DNA of 64,000 nucleotides from Flavobacterium flevense (GTDB lineage Bacteria; Bacteroidota; Bacteroidia; Flavobacteriales; Flavobacteriaceae): positions 1 to 64,000 of the forward strand of contig NZ_FRCC01000005.1 of NCBI RefSeq assembly GCF_900142775.1. Direction: 5' to 3'. Position numbers and translations under genes: made by a program. The notes under the pieces were generated by a model. The model was not told the origin of the DNA. It saw only the letters and a list, made by a program, of their open reading frames with translations, and made no database searches. Of the stretch, positions 33,981-41,401 are shown one piece after another (position 1 is the stretch's first letter; every line of letters starts with the position of its first letter).

Positions 33981-34361
33981 ATGATAGAAGTAATAAATAC
34001 CACACCACATACTATTGCTGCTTTTAGAGTGACCGGAGCAGTTACTAAAGAAGATTATAACAATATTGTTATTCCTGAGGTGGAACGGCTGATAAAACAG
34101 ATTGATTACATTAATTTTTTACTGGTACTGGATAGTAATCTGGAGAATTTCACGACCGGTGCCTGGGCTCAGGATGCCATGTTAGGTTTGCAAAATATGG
34201 GCAGATGGAACAGAGGTGCCATTGTAACTGATTCAGAAAGGATTATTTCTTTTACAAATGGTTTCTGTTATTTAGTTCCCGGTGAATTTAAAGGTTTCAA
34301 GAAAGAAGAATACGACCATGCGATCCATTGGGTTTCAGAGGAGTTGCTTTTGAAAGAATAA
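33981..34361 (+). CDS. SpoIIAA/STAS-like protein (SEC14-type fold)
   Basis: 126 residues, soluble. It matches the family of small SpoIIAA-like proteins: IAAFRVTGAVTKEDYNNIVIPEVERLI, INFLLVLDSNLENFTTGAWAQDAM, GRWNRGAIVTDSERIISFTNGFCYLVPGEFKGF. The family has a STAS/SEC14-like fold and unknown function, often stress-related. It lacks the phosphorylatable Ser motif of true anti-sigma antagonists. It is followed by a convergent CinA-like gene 31 bases away. Confidence 0.8.
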   Translation: MIEVINTTPHTIAAFRVTGAVTKEDYNNIVIPEVERLIKQIDYINFLLVLDSNLENFTTGAWAQDAMLGLQNMGRWNRGAIVTDSERIISFTNGFCYLVPGEFKGFKKEEYDHAIHWVSEELLLKE

Positions 34362-34392
34362 CAAAAACTGACTTTGTGATTTTACCGAATCA

Positions 34393-34911
34393 TCAGCTTA
34401 TTTCTTCATAATTCTTTTTATTTTGTTTATCAAACTCATCCAGTTCTTCAATAATAACCGAAGCAGCTACATCTATAGACTGATCAACAATATCTTCTGC
34501 ATCACCTTTAAACTCATAGCGTTTTGCTAGTTGTTTATGGGGAAAAATAAAATGCAAAAAAATAGTTCCCACAGGCTTTTCAGGAGTTTCACTACCACCG
34601 GAAGTACTCAGTCCCGTTATAGCTACACAAATATCCGAGGGAACCGTTCTGCAAAAATTTTGCGCCATGGCTTTTGTAACCTCAGCTGATTCAGGGGTGA
34701 ACTTTTCTAATAAATAATGCGGAATAGCCAGCAATTCTTCTTTCATTTCCCCATCATAACAAACCATTCCACCAATAAGTATTTTACCTGATTGCGGAAC
34801 TCTGGAGAACTCATAGCACATTTTTCCTGCTGACATACTTTCTACAAATGCTATGCTCCAATTCTTTTTTACAAGTGCATTACTGCATTCTACAACTTTT
34901 TGAGATATCAT
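34393..34911 (-). CDS. CinA C-terminal domain protein (nicotinamide-nucleotide amidase-like), altered active site
   Basis: 172 residues, the stand-alone C-terminal domain size. The active-site segment reads FVESMSAGKM (Glu24-Ser25), instead of the usual ESxTxG/ESCTGG, and the second loop reads VAITGLSTSGGSETPEKPVGTIF where the canonical TGxAGPxGG is replaced. E. coli paralogues with similar changes lack amidase activity, so this protein may not be an active PncC. A minus-strand -7-like box TATTTTTG lies at 34985-34992. Confidence 0.82.
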   Translation of the reverse strand: MISQKVVECSNALVKKNWSIAFVESMSAGKMCYEFSRVPQSGKILIGGMVCYDGEMKEELLAIPHYLLEKFTPESAEVTKAMAQNFCRTVPSDICVAITGLSTSGGSETPEKPVGTIFLHFIFPHKQLAKRYEFKGDAEDIVDQSIDVAASVIIEELDEFDKQNKKNYEEIS

Positions 34912-35223
34912 TGCTTTCAGAATTTTTGTTATTACAAATCAATAAAACTCTTATTCGAAAATTTTATCGAAAAAACTTCTTTTACAAAAATAAGAATCAA
35001 TAACAGCAGCTGTCTTATATAATTATTATCATCGCTTACAAAAATCCAAGCTATACTACTCATAATCCACATATTAGCATCTTAGAATTATATAATGATT
35101 GACTTTAATTCTATAAGCCAAACGCTACGTGAAATTGTACTTTTGAAAATAATCAATTACTAATTTCTTTAATTGATGAAAAAATCCCCCATAAATATTT
35201 ACAAATTCTTAAAATAATTAGCC
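34912..35223. other. Divergent intergenic region
   Basis: 312 bases with no gene. On the minus strand TATTTTTG at 34985-34992 fits the -7 consensus for the CinA-like gene. I see no strong element for the plus-strand acidic protein. Confidence 0.5.
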
Positions 35224-35646
35224 ATGGAAAATGATAAAAAACGTGATTTCGAAAAGGATGAACGTGACACCCCAATAGAAAATGATTTATACTTTGATAA
35301 AGAACAAAACAAAGAGCAATTTGAAGAATTCAGTACCGATCAACCCCAATTTAATACCGATGAGAATCAGAATTTAAATTCCGATTTGCATAATATCGCT
35401 GTTGAAAATATTGAATTTAATGAAAAAACCAACACTTTTAAACCAGATGATTCTCAACCCGATCAGAAAAAAGAAATAAAGAGAGTTGATAATTTTGAAG
35501 AATTTGGAGATGAAAAAGAAGAAGATATAGTGGATCCGGATTTTTATGAGGAGGAAGATAACGAAGATGAAGAAGATGATTTAAGTGATTCAGGATATGA
35601 TCCGGAACTGGGCGTTCAAAAACGAGAAGATTCAAGATTAAAATAA
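35224..35646 (+). CDS. Highly acidic hypothetical protein
   Basis: 140 residues, rich in Asp, Glu, Asn and Lys; the C-terminus has GDEKEEDIVDPDFYEEEDNE and then EDEEDDLSDSGYDPELGVQ. No signal or membrane segment; it is probably disordered. It is the first of three short genes (with YtxH and DUF2892/SRPBCC) followed closely by a DUF4142 lipoprotein, a set that looks like envelope or desiccation-stress proteins. Function not known. Confidence 0.65.
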   Translation: MENDKKRDFEKDERDTPIENDLYFDKEQNKEQFEEFSTDQPQFNTDENQNLNSDLHNIAVENIEFNEKTNTFKPDDSQPDQKKEIKRVDNFEEFGDEKEEDIVDPDFYEEEDNEDEEDDLSDSGYDPELGVQKREDSRLK

Positions 35647-35692
35647 AAGTAAAACAGGAAAATCCCGAATATTAATTTTAAAAAACAACATT

Positions 35693-35899
35693 ATGGAATC
35701 AGGCAAAGTAGTAGGTGCATTGTTAACAGGAGTGGCTGTAGGTGCAGTGCTGGGAGCTTTACTAACCTCTGAAAAAGGAAAAGATTTAATCAAAAAAATT
35801 GTTGAACTGGAATCAGATGGTTTTAATACTATTAAAGATCTCATCAGCGATTTTAAAGGAAACATTTCTGACTCAGGAACATCCAATCCACCTTTATAA
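35693..35899 (+). CDS. YtxH-domain protein
   Basis: 68 residues. The N-terminal glycine-rich helix (ESGKVVGALLTGVAVGAVLGALLTSEKGKDLIKK) is the YtxH domain: a single membrane or membrane-associated helix followed by a short amphipathic part. In other bacteria the family is stress-induced. It is 46 bases downstream of the acidic protein. Confidence 0.8.
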   Translation: MESGKVVGALLTGVAVGAVLGALLTSEKGKDLIKKIVELESDGFNTIKDLISDFKGNISDSGTSNPPL

Positions 35900-35961
35900 T
35901 TTTATAATAAAAAGCATTGTAAATGAATATTTGTTTACAAGGCTACAAAACATTTTACATT

Positions 35962-36642
35962 ATGGAAACACAAACACAATCTTTGACGCAAAAAGCGCAT
36001 AAACCGATGATTAAAAACAATGTTTCAACACTGGAACGAATAATAATGGTTACAAGCGGTGCCTATTTGTTATATAGCGGTTTGAAACAAAAAGAAAAAG
36101 ATCTGACAAAAAGCAGCCTTGGCGGCGGTATGCTTTTAAGAGGTATCAGCGGCTACTGTCCCGTTTATGATGCCGTAGATCATTTAAAAAATGACAAAGC
36201 ACACAATGTAAACATCAGGCTGAGCAGTTTTATTAATAAGCCTGTTAGCGAAGTGTATGCTTTTTGGCGAAATTTAGAAAATCTGCCTAAATTCATGAAT
36301 CACTTAGAGTCTGTTAAAACTATTGATTCTACCGTTTCGGAATGGACAGCCAAAGGTCCCGCAGGAATTGGCAGATTAAGTTGGAAAGCTGAAATTGTTA
36401 AAGATGAAAAAGAACGACTTTTAAGCTGGCATTCATTAGCTGATTCTTCTATCGAAAATGCCGGAAAAGTAGTTTTTAAATCTAAAGGCAACGGAACTGA
36501 ACTTGATATTACAATTTCGTACCACGCTCCTCTGGGGGTAGCAGGTGAAAAAGCTGCCCGACTTATCAATCCGTTTTTTGAAAAAATAGTACGTGATGAT
36601 GTCCAGAATTTAAAAAGCTATTTAGAATCCGGGCATAATTAG
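35962..36642 (+). CDS. DUF2892 and SRPBCC fusion protein
   Basis: 226 residues from ATG 35962, chosen because METQTQSLTQKAHKP fits better than the longer start. The N-terminal part (about 20-75) is a DUF2892/YgaP-type membrane pair (NVSTLERIIMVTSGAYLLYSG, SSLGGGMLLRGISGYCPVYDAV). The C-terminal part (80-226) is a polyketide-cyclase/SRPBCC ligand-binding fold (NIRLSSFINKPVSEVYAFWRNLENLPKFMNHL, LLSWHSLADSSIEN, VVFKSKGNGTELDITISYHAPLG). A lipid or hydrophobic ligand is likely; identity unknown. Confidence 0.83.
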   Translation: METQTQSLTQKAHKPMIKNNVSTLERIIMVTSGAYLLYSGLKQKEKDLTKSSLGGGMLLRGISGYCPVYDAVDHLKNDKAHNVNIRLSSFINKPVSEVYAFWRNLENLPKFMNHLESVKTIDSTVSEWTAKGPAGIGRLSWKAEIVKDEKERLLSWHSLADSSIENAGKVVFKSKGNGTELDITISYHAPLGVAGEKAARLINPFFEKIVRDDVQNLKSYLESGHN

Positions 36643-36657
36643 TAGTATTTCAAATTA

Positions 36658-36688
36658 TAAAAAAACCTGCGAATTGCAGGTTTTTTTA
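36658..36688 (+). terminator. Rho-independent terminator
   Basis: Stem AACCTGC / GCAGGTT, loop GAATT, then seven T's. Confidence 0.85.
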
Positions 36689-36841
36689 TGGCAAAATTTC
36701 GACTATAAATAACACTTTTACATCTGGAATAAATTTAAAAATCACGACTACTAAGCAAACTCTCTGCACTGAAATATTTTTTTCGTATTCCTAAAGTACT
36801 TCAATAAATTACAGGGTTTTAAACCCAAATCTAAAACCCAT

Positions 36842-36878
36842 AAAAAAAGCTGTTGAACGATTTCAACAGCTTTTTCAT
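36842..36878. terminator. Terminator for the DUF4142 gene
   Basis: Stem AAAGCTGTTGAA / TTCAACAGCTTT with loop CGAT, and A/T runs on both sides. On the minus strand it follows the DUF4142 stop by 22 bases. Confidence 0.85.
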
Positions 36879-36900
36879 TTTTTTTTAGAACAATACTTAT

Positions 36901-37479
36901 TTATTTTTTATGCATTTCTTTTATTCTTTTAGCTTCATTAAGGTGAGCTGTTAAAGGACTAAGTTGATTTGCAGCCCAGCTTTTAAGATCAGCATCTGTT
37001 GCTTTTTCTGAAATCTTTTCCATTTTATCAATAGCATCCTGATGACCGTCAACCATCATATCAGCAAATTTTTTATCAAAATCTTCCGCTGATTCTTCTT
37101 TTAGTTTATTGTATTTATCACGATCATCCTCAGAAATTGATGTAGGCAATGTAATTGATTTTTTATCTGCTAAAGTTTTTGTTTCTTCTAATGCTTTTTC
37201 ATGGTCTGTAACAAGCATTTTTCCAAAATTTTTAACATCCTGACTTACTCCTTTTTCCTGAGCCAGTTTACCAATTTCGATTTCTTTTAAATTTATTGCC
37301 GCTGCTTCCACTAAGTAATCAGCATCATCTTCAACGTTTTCATTTTGAATGTTGGCTTCATTTTGATCTTCTGCCATTTCTACAGGATCTTCTTGTTTTG
37401 CTTCGTTTTTACAAGAGTTCAAAGTAAATAGTGCTAACGCCGCACCTAAAACAATTTTGCTTAATATAATCTTTTTCAT
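36901..37479 (-). CDS. DUF4142 lipoprotein
   Basis: 192 residues. Lipoprotein signal with Cys23 (TLNSC), an acidic linker, then a four-helix DUF4142 domain (about 55-190): VEAAAINLKEIEIGKLAQEKGVSQDVKNFGKMLVTDHEKALEE, DKYNKLKEESAEDFDKKFADMMVDGHQDAID, ADLKSWAANQLSPLTAHLNEAKRI. The His residues in DHEK and DGHQDA, typical of the family, are suggestive of metal or ferritin-like packing. Function unknown, often stress-associated. Confidence 0.88.
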   Translation of the reverse strand: MKKIILSKIVLGAALALFTLNSCKNEAKQEDPVEMAEDQNEANIQNENVEDDADYLVEAAAINLKEIEIGKLAQEKGVSQDVKNFGKMLVTDHEKALEETKTLADKKSITLPTSISEDDRDKYNKLKEESAEDFDKKFADMMVDGHQDAIDKMEKISEKATDADLKSWAANQLSPLTAHLNEAKRIKEMHKK

Positions 37480-37597
37480 AATAATTGAGGTTTTAAAGTT
37501 TAATTCAAAACTACTTTTATTACGATAAAAGATTTTACAACATTTTTTATAAATTTTATACTATTTGTAGATTCACTTCTTTTTTCAGCCGATTTTA

Positions 37598-37876
37598 CTA
37601 TAAAACCTGAGTCGTTTTATAGACCTGAATAGGCGAAGCCAATAAACTTTCACTATTGGTGATAAAATCTTTTAAATACAACTGTTCGTTATGTATATCT
37701 AATCCTGGCTGATCTTTCCATTCTTCCCAGATGATAAACACATTTTCGGTGTAATGCAAATCATAGCGGATACACGCTGCTTCTTTTCTTGTATTGGCAA
37801 CAAGATTATGAATCATGTTTTTAACTGTTTCTGTAGTTTCTTTTTTACTTTTTATAATAGCTGTAATTGAAATCAT
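37598..37876 (-). CDS. Antibiotic biosynthesis monooxygenase (ABM)-domain protein
   Basis: 92 residues, the normal size of a single ABM unit. ISITAIIKSKKETTETVKNMIHNLVANTRKEAACIRYDL, FIIWEEWKDQPGLDIHNEQLYLKDF match the YgiN-like dimeric alpha-beta barrel. It could be a quinol monooxygenase or a non-catalytic relative. Single gene. Confidence 0.85.
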   Translation of the reverse strand: MISITAIIKSKKETTETVKNMIHNLVANTRKEAACIRYDLHYTENVFIIWEEWKDQPGLDIHNEQLYLKDFITNSESLLASPIQVYKTTQVL

Positions 37877-37977
37877 AGTGCTGTACTTTTAGTATTCTAA
37901 TAACTAATTTAGTTAATTTAGTATCATTAATAACGAAAACTGATCTTATTTTAAAATTCTAACTTAAAAATAAACTC

Positions 37978-38289
37978 ATGGAAAAAAGAGCCCATCAATA
38001 CAAACTTACACTGGAATATGTGAAAGACGCTAAAGGAGAAGCTGTTTCAGAATCTCCTATCGAATTTTTATTTGAAAATCATGATAATATTTTTTCTATT
38101 ATCGAAAAACAGAAAGACAAAAATTTATTTGGAAATAAACAACAGGCTACCGAATTTGCCATTGGATTAAAACTCTTTAGCGAAGTAATGCTTAAAAACC
38201 GAAAAAATCCTTTGTTTGAAGAATTAGGCCCTGCTTTTGGAATCTTTATAAAAAAACTTAAAGGCATCTCTCAAAACGAATCAGAATAA
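37978..38289 (+). CDS. DUF3861 protein
   Basis: 103 residues: HQYKLTLEYVKDAKGEAVSESPIEFLFENHDNIFSIIEK, then ATEFAIGLKLFSEVMLKNRKNPLFEELGPAFGIFIKKLK. This is the known small DUF3861 family. Single cytosolic gene followed by a shared terminator. Function unknown. Confidence 0.85.
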   Translation: MEKRAHQYKLTLEYVKDAKGEAVSESPIEFLFENHDNIFSIIEKQKDKNLFGNKQQATEFAIGLKLFSEVMLKNRKNPLFEELGPAFGIFIKKLKGISQNESE

Positions 38290-38295
38290 AAACAG

Positions 38296-38334
38296 AAAAG
38301 AGCATTAAATCAGGAAGATTCAATGCTCTTTTAC
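38296..38334. terminator. Bidirectional terminator
   Basis: Stem AAAAGAGCATT / AATGCTCTTTT around a 14-base loop. It lies between convergent genes. Confidence 0.8.
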
Positions 38335-38351
38335 ATTTATTGTTCTATTTT

Positions 38352-39206
38352 TTATTTAGAATAAGCTACAGCAACTTGTTTACTTGAACCTAAACCTTCA
38401 ATACCTAATTCGATAACATCACCTGCTTTTACATAAACAGGATCTGGTTTAATTCCTAAACCTACTCCCGGAGGCGTTCCTGTACTAATGATATCACCAG
38501 GAAGTAAAGTCATAAACTGACTTAAATAATGTACTAAAAACGGAATTTTAAATACTAAGTTAGACGTATTACTGTTTTGGAATTTTTTACCATTAACAGT
38601 CAGCCACATTGACAAATTATTTACATCAGCAATTTCATCCTGAGTAGCTAAAACAGGTCCAAGAGGTGCAAAAGTATCACAACCTTTTCCTTTAGCCCAT
38701 TGTCCTCCCATTTCAATCTGGAAAGCTCTCTCGCTGTAATCGTTTAATAAAGCATATCCGGCAACATAATCTAAAGCATCTGCTTCATCTACATAACTTG
38801 CTTTTTTTCCTACTACAAAAGCTAATTCTACTTCCCAGTCGGTTTTTTCGCTTCCTTTAGGGATAATTACATTATCATTTGGCCCACATAAAGAAGTAGT
38901 TGATTTGAAGAAAATGATAGGTTCTGTTGGAATTGGAGCTCCTGTTTCATGGCAGTGATCTACATAATTTAAACCAATACAAATGATTTTAGAAGGTCGT
39001 GCAACCGGTGAACCTAAACGAACATCACCAGCAACTTCAGGAAAAGAAGTTCCGTTTTCTATAGCTGCCTTTAATTTTTCTAATCCGTTATTTTCAAAAA
39101 AAGATTCGTTATAATCACTTACAACAGAAGAAACATCATATCTTTTTTCTCCAACTAAAATTCCGGGTTGCTCCTTGCCTTCGGCTCCAAAACGTATTAA
39201 TTTCAT
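38352..39206 (-). CDS. Fumarylacetoacetate hydrolase-family enzyme
   Basis: 284 residues. FAH core: ICIGLNYVDHCHETGAPIPTEPIIFFKSTT, metal site WEVELAFVVGK (Glu-x-Glu), GYALLNDYSERAFQIEMGGQWAKGKGCDTFAPLGP, and the closing LLPGDIISTGTPPGVGLG. With the SDR gene upstream (139-base gap) this pair matches the last two steps of oxidative 6-deoxy-sugar (L-fucose) catabolism, where a 2,4-diketo-3-deoxy acid is split to pyruvate and lactate. No dehydratase or lactonase is next to it, so the pathway is inferred only. Confidence 0.85.
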   Translation of the reverse strand: MKLIRFGAEGKEQPGILVGEKRYDVSSVVSDYNESFFENNGLEKLKAAIENGTSFPEVAGDVRLGSPVARPSKIICIGLNYVDHCHETGAPIPTEPIIFFKSTTSLCGPNDNVIIPKGSEKTDWEVELAFVVGKKASYVDEADALDYVAGYALLNDYSERAFQIEMGGQWAKGKGCDTFAPLGPVLATQDEIADVNNLSMWLTVNGKKFQNSNTSNLVFKIPFLVHYLSQFMTLLPGDIISTGTPPGVGLGIKPDPVYVKAGDVIELGIEGLGSSKQVAVAYSK

Positions 39207-39223
39207 TTCTTTATTTTTTTTAA

Positions 39224-39338
39224 AAGTTACTGAGTTACTGAGTTTCTAAGTTTTTTTAATCTTATTACTTAATAGCTTAGATTCTTAGCCTTTTCTTAGT
39301 TTCAATCTTAGAAACTTAGCCGCTTAGAATCTTAGCAA
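39224..39338. repeat. 8-bp-phased inverted word repeat
   Basis: Left arm units AAGTTACT, GAGTTACT, GAGTTTCT, AAGTTTTT at 8-base steps (39224-39255). Right arm CTTAGAAA, CTTAGCCG, CTTAGAAT, CTTAGCAA at 8-base steps (39307-39338), with CTTAG also at 39276 and 39284. GTTTCTAAG on the left is the inverse of CTTAGAAAC on the right. Confidence 0.6.
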
Positions 39339-39345
39339 CTCTTAT

Positions 39346-40110
39346 TTAATTATTTAATTTTATAAATCCTCCATCAATTGGGTAATCTGAACCGGTAATA
39401 AATCCGGCTTCCTCACTGGCTAAAAACAATGCTAAAGTAGCAATTTCTTCCGGTTTTCCCATTCTTCCGATTGGCTGTGATTTTGATAATTTATCAAATA
39501 TTTCAGCTTCATTTCCGGGATAATTTTTCGAAATAAATCCATCTACAAACGGTGTATGTACACGAGCCGGAGAAATAGAATTACAACGAATATTTTCATT
39601 GATATAATCCTTAGCCACAGATAAAGTCATCGACATTACTGCTCCTTTAGCCGTAGAATATGCAAAACGATCCGGAATTCCTACCCATGAAGCAATAGAA
39701 GCCAGATTAACAATCGACCCTCCGCCCGACTTACGGAATTGCGGAATTGCAGCAAACAAACAGTTGTAAACTCCTTTTACATTTACAGCCATTATGCGGT
39801 CAAAATCTGCTTCAGGAGTAGTATCTACCTTACCTACATGAGCAATTCCTGCATTATTTACTAAAATATGAATGTTTCCAATTTTTTCAAAAGTAGCTAC
39901 AACCTCATCATGTTTAGCCACATTACAGGCATGTGCAAAAACTTTTCCTCCGCTCGCTGTGATTTCGTCAACAGTAACCTGAGCACTTTCGGCAGTTAGT
40001 TCTACAATATGAACTTCAGCTCCTTGTTTTGCAAATAAAACCGAGATTGCTTTCCCTATTCCACTACCTCCGCCAGTAATGATTGCTTTTTTATCTTTTA
40101 ATGAGAACAT
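39346..40110 (-). CDS. Short-chain dehydrogenase/reductase
   Basis: 254 residues, classical SDR. Cofactor motif ITGGGSGIGKAI (11-22), NNAGIAHVGKVDTTPE, catalytic Ser138, Tyr151 and Lys155 (YSTAKGA). The acidic residue after strand 2 (VELTAES) favours NAD. With the FAH gene it may oxidise a 2-keto-3-deoxy sugar acid. It is the first gene of a two-gene unit opposite an AraC regulator. Confidence 0.88.
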   Translation of the reverse strand: MFSLKDKKAIITGGGSGIGKAISVLFAKQGAEVHIVELTAESAQVTVDEITASGGKVFAHACNVAKHDEVVATFEKIGNIHILVNNAGIAHVGKVDTTPEADFDRIMAVNVKGVYNCLFAAIPQFRKSGGGSIVNLASIASWVGIPDRFAYSTAKGAVMSMTLSVAKDYINENIRCNSISPARVHTPFVDGFISKNYPGNEAEIFDKLSKSQPIGRMGKPEEIATLALFLASEEAGFITGSDYPIDGGFIKLNN

Positions 40111-40377
40111 TTTATAGTAGTATTAAATTATTAAAAATGAATAAACGTATTTCAAAAAGGCAAATTTATAAATAAACAGTTCGTTTTCAAGAGATAATAT
40201 TGCATTAATTTCTTTTTATTTTTTAGAAAACAAATCCATTTTTTCTAAAAAAAGAAATATTTAATCTTTGTTAATCAAATATTTAACACTAAAAAGCCAT
40301 TTCAAAATTCAGGAAATAAAGGTAATATCCTATATTACCATATAATAATTCGATTTTATCCTTATCTAATTATTATT

Positions 40378-40385
40378 TATCTTTG
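40378..40385 (+). promoter_or_regulatory. Bacteroidota -7 box for the AraC gene
   Basis: TATCTTTG ends 7 bases before the ATG at 40393, so the transcript would have almost no leader. Confidence 0.6.
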
Positions 40386-40392
40386 ACCGCTT

Positions 40393-41259
40393 ATGAAACT
40401 TGAAAAAACAAAAATATCATCTTATCTCAATAGTGCCATTTCTGTACTTTCCAGAGAGGAAGCTTTTTTTCAGGCTCCTTTTCATTCTCATCCGGAATTA
40501 GAATTGGTCTATGTAAAAGAAAGTTTTGGCAAACGGATTATAGGAAATTCAGTCAGCAATTTTGAAGCAGGAGACATGGTTTTTCTGGGTTCAGATATTC
40601 CGCATGTCTGGTTAAATGACGAAATCTACTACCATAATATCAACAAGTTAAAAGCTCAGGCGATTGTAGTTTATTTTAACAAAGATATTTTTGGACCGGC
40701 ATTTTATGAATTAAAAGAAGCTAAAAAAATCAATTCCCTATTTGAAAAAGCTAAAAAAGGCTTATCGATTACCGGAAAAACAAACAAGCTGATTGCTCAA
40801 AAATTAGAACAATTAGTTCTTAAAAAAGATTTTGAAGTCATCATTGGACTTTTCGAAATCTTATCTGTCCTTTCTGAAGCCGCTGATATTGAGTTTATAA
40901 ATGCCGAAAGCTATTCTCCTACGAATGATTCTTTTAAAAAAGACCGTCTAAGCGAGGTTTACCAATATGTAAAAGAAAATTACAAAAAAGAAATTTCATT
41001 GGATGAAGTTGCTCAGATTGCCAGCTTAACCCCTACTTCATTCTGCAGAATGTTCAAGTCAAAAACTAAGAAAAATTTTATCGAATACCTTAATGAAATA
41101 CGCATTTCTAACGCCTGTAAACATCTTATAGAAAGCGACATGAGTGTTTCGGAAATTGCCTATGAATGCGGCTACAAAACGGTTTCTAATTTTAATAAAT
41201 TATTCAAAAAAAATACCGGAAACACACCTAAGGAATACAAAAATAAAATAGCGCGTTAA
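40393..41259 (+). CDS. AraC-family regulator
   Basis: 288 residues. N-terminal cupin-like sensor with PFHSHPELELVYVKESFGKRIIGNS and GDMVFLGSDIPHVWLND; C-terminal double helix-turn-helix in 190-285 (YKKEISLDEVAQIASLTPTSFCRMFKSKTKKNFIEYLNEIRI, MSVSEIAYECGYKTVSNFNKLFKKNTGNTPKEYK). It is divergent from the SDR-FAH unit and is the obvious local regulator. The ligand is unknown. Confidence 0.9.
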   Translation: MKLEKTKISSYLNSAISVLSREEAFFQAPFHSHPELELVYVKESFGKRIIGNSVSNFEAGDMVFLGSDIPHVWLNDEIYYHNINKLKAQAIVVYFNKDIFGPAFYELKEAKKINSLFEKAKKGLSITGKTNKLIAQKLEQLVLKKDFEVIIGLFEILSVLSEAADIEFINAESYSPTNDSFKKDRLSEVYQYVKENYKKEISLDEVAQIASLTPTSFCRMFKSKTKKNFIEYLNEIRISNACKHLIESDMSVSEIAYECGYKTVSNFNKLFKKNTGNTPKEYKNKIAR

Positions 41260-41288
41260 GATCTCTTATAGACTCTTTAAAATTTTAT

Positions 41289-41356
41289 GTCAGTCTGAGC
41301 CTGTCGAAGACCTCCTTGTTAGATAGTGAAAAACACTTCGACAAGCTCAGTGTGAC
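41289..41356. repeat. REP-like inverted repeat between araC and TonB receptor
   Basis: Left arm GTCAGTCTGAGCCTGTCGAAG (first 20 bases shown by position 41289-41308) and right arm 41336-41356 starting CTTCGACAAGCTCAG; 18 of 21 positions pair. I recall the CTTCGACAAGCTCAGTGTGAC motif as a common dispersed element in Bacteroidota intergenic regions. Confidence 0.65.
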
Positions 41357-41401
41357 AGTAAGATGAAATAAATAATGTATTGAAAAAACTCAAACAGTCT
41401 C

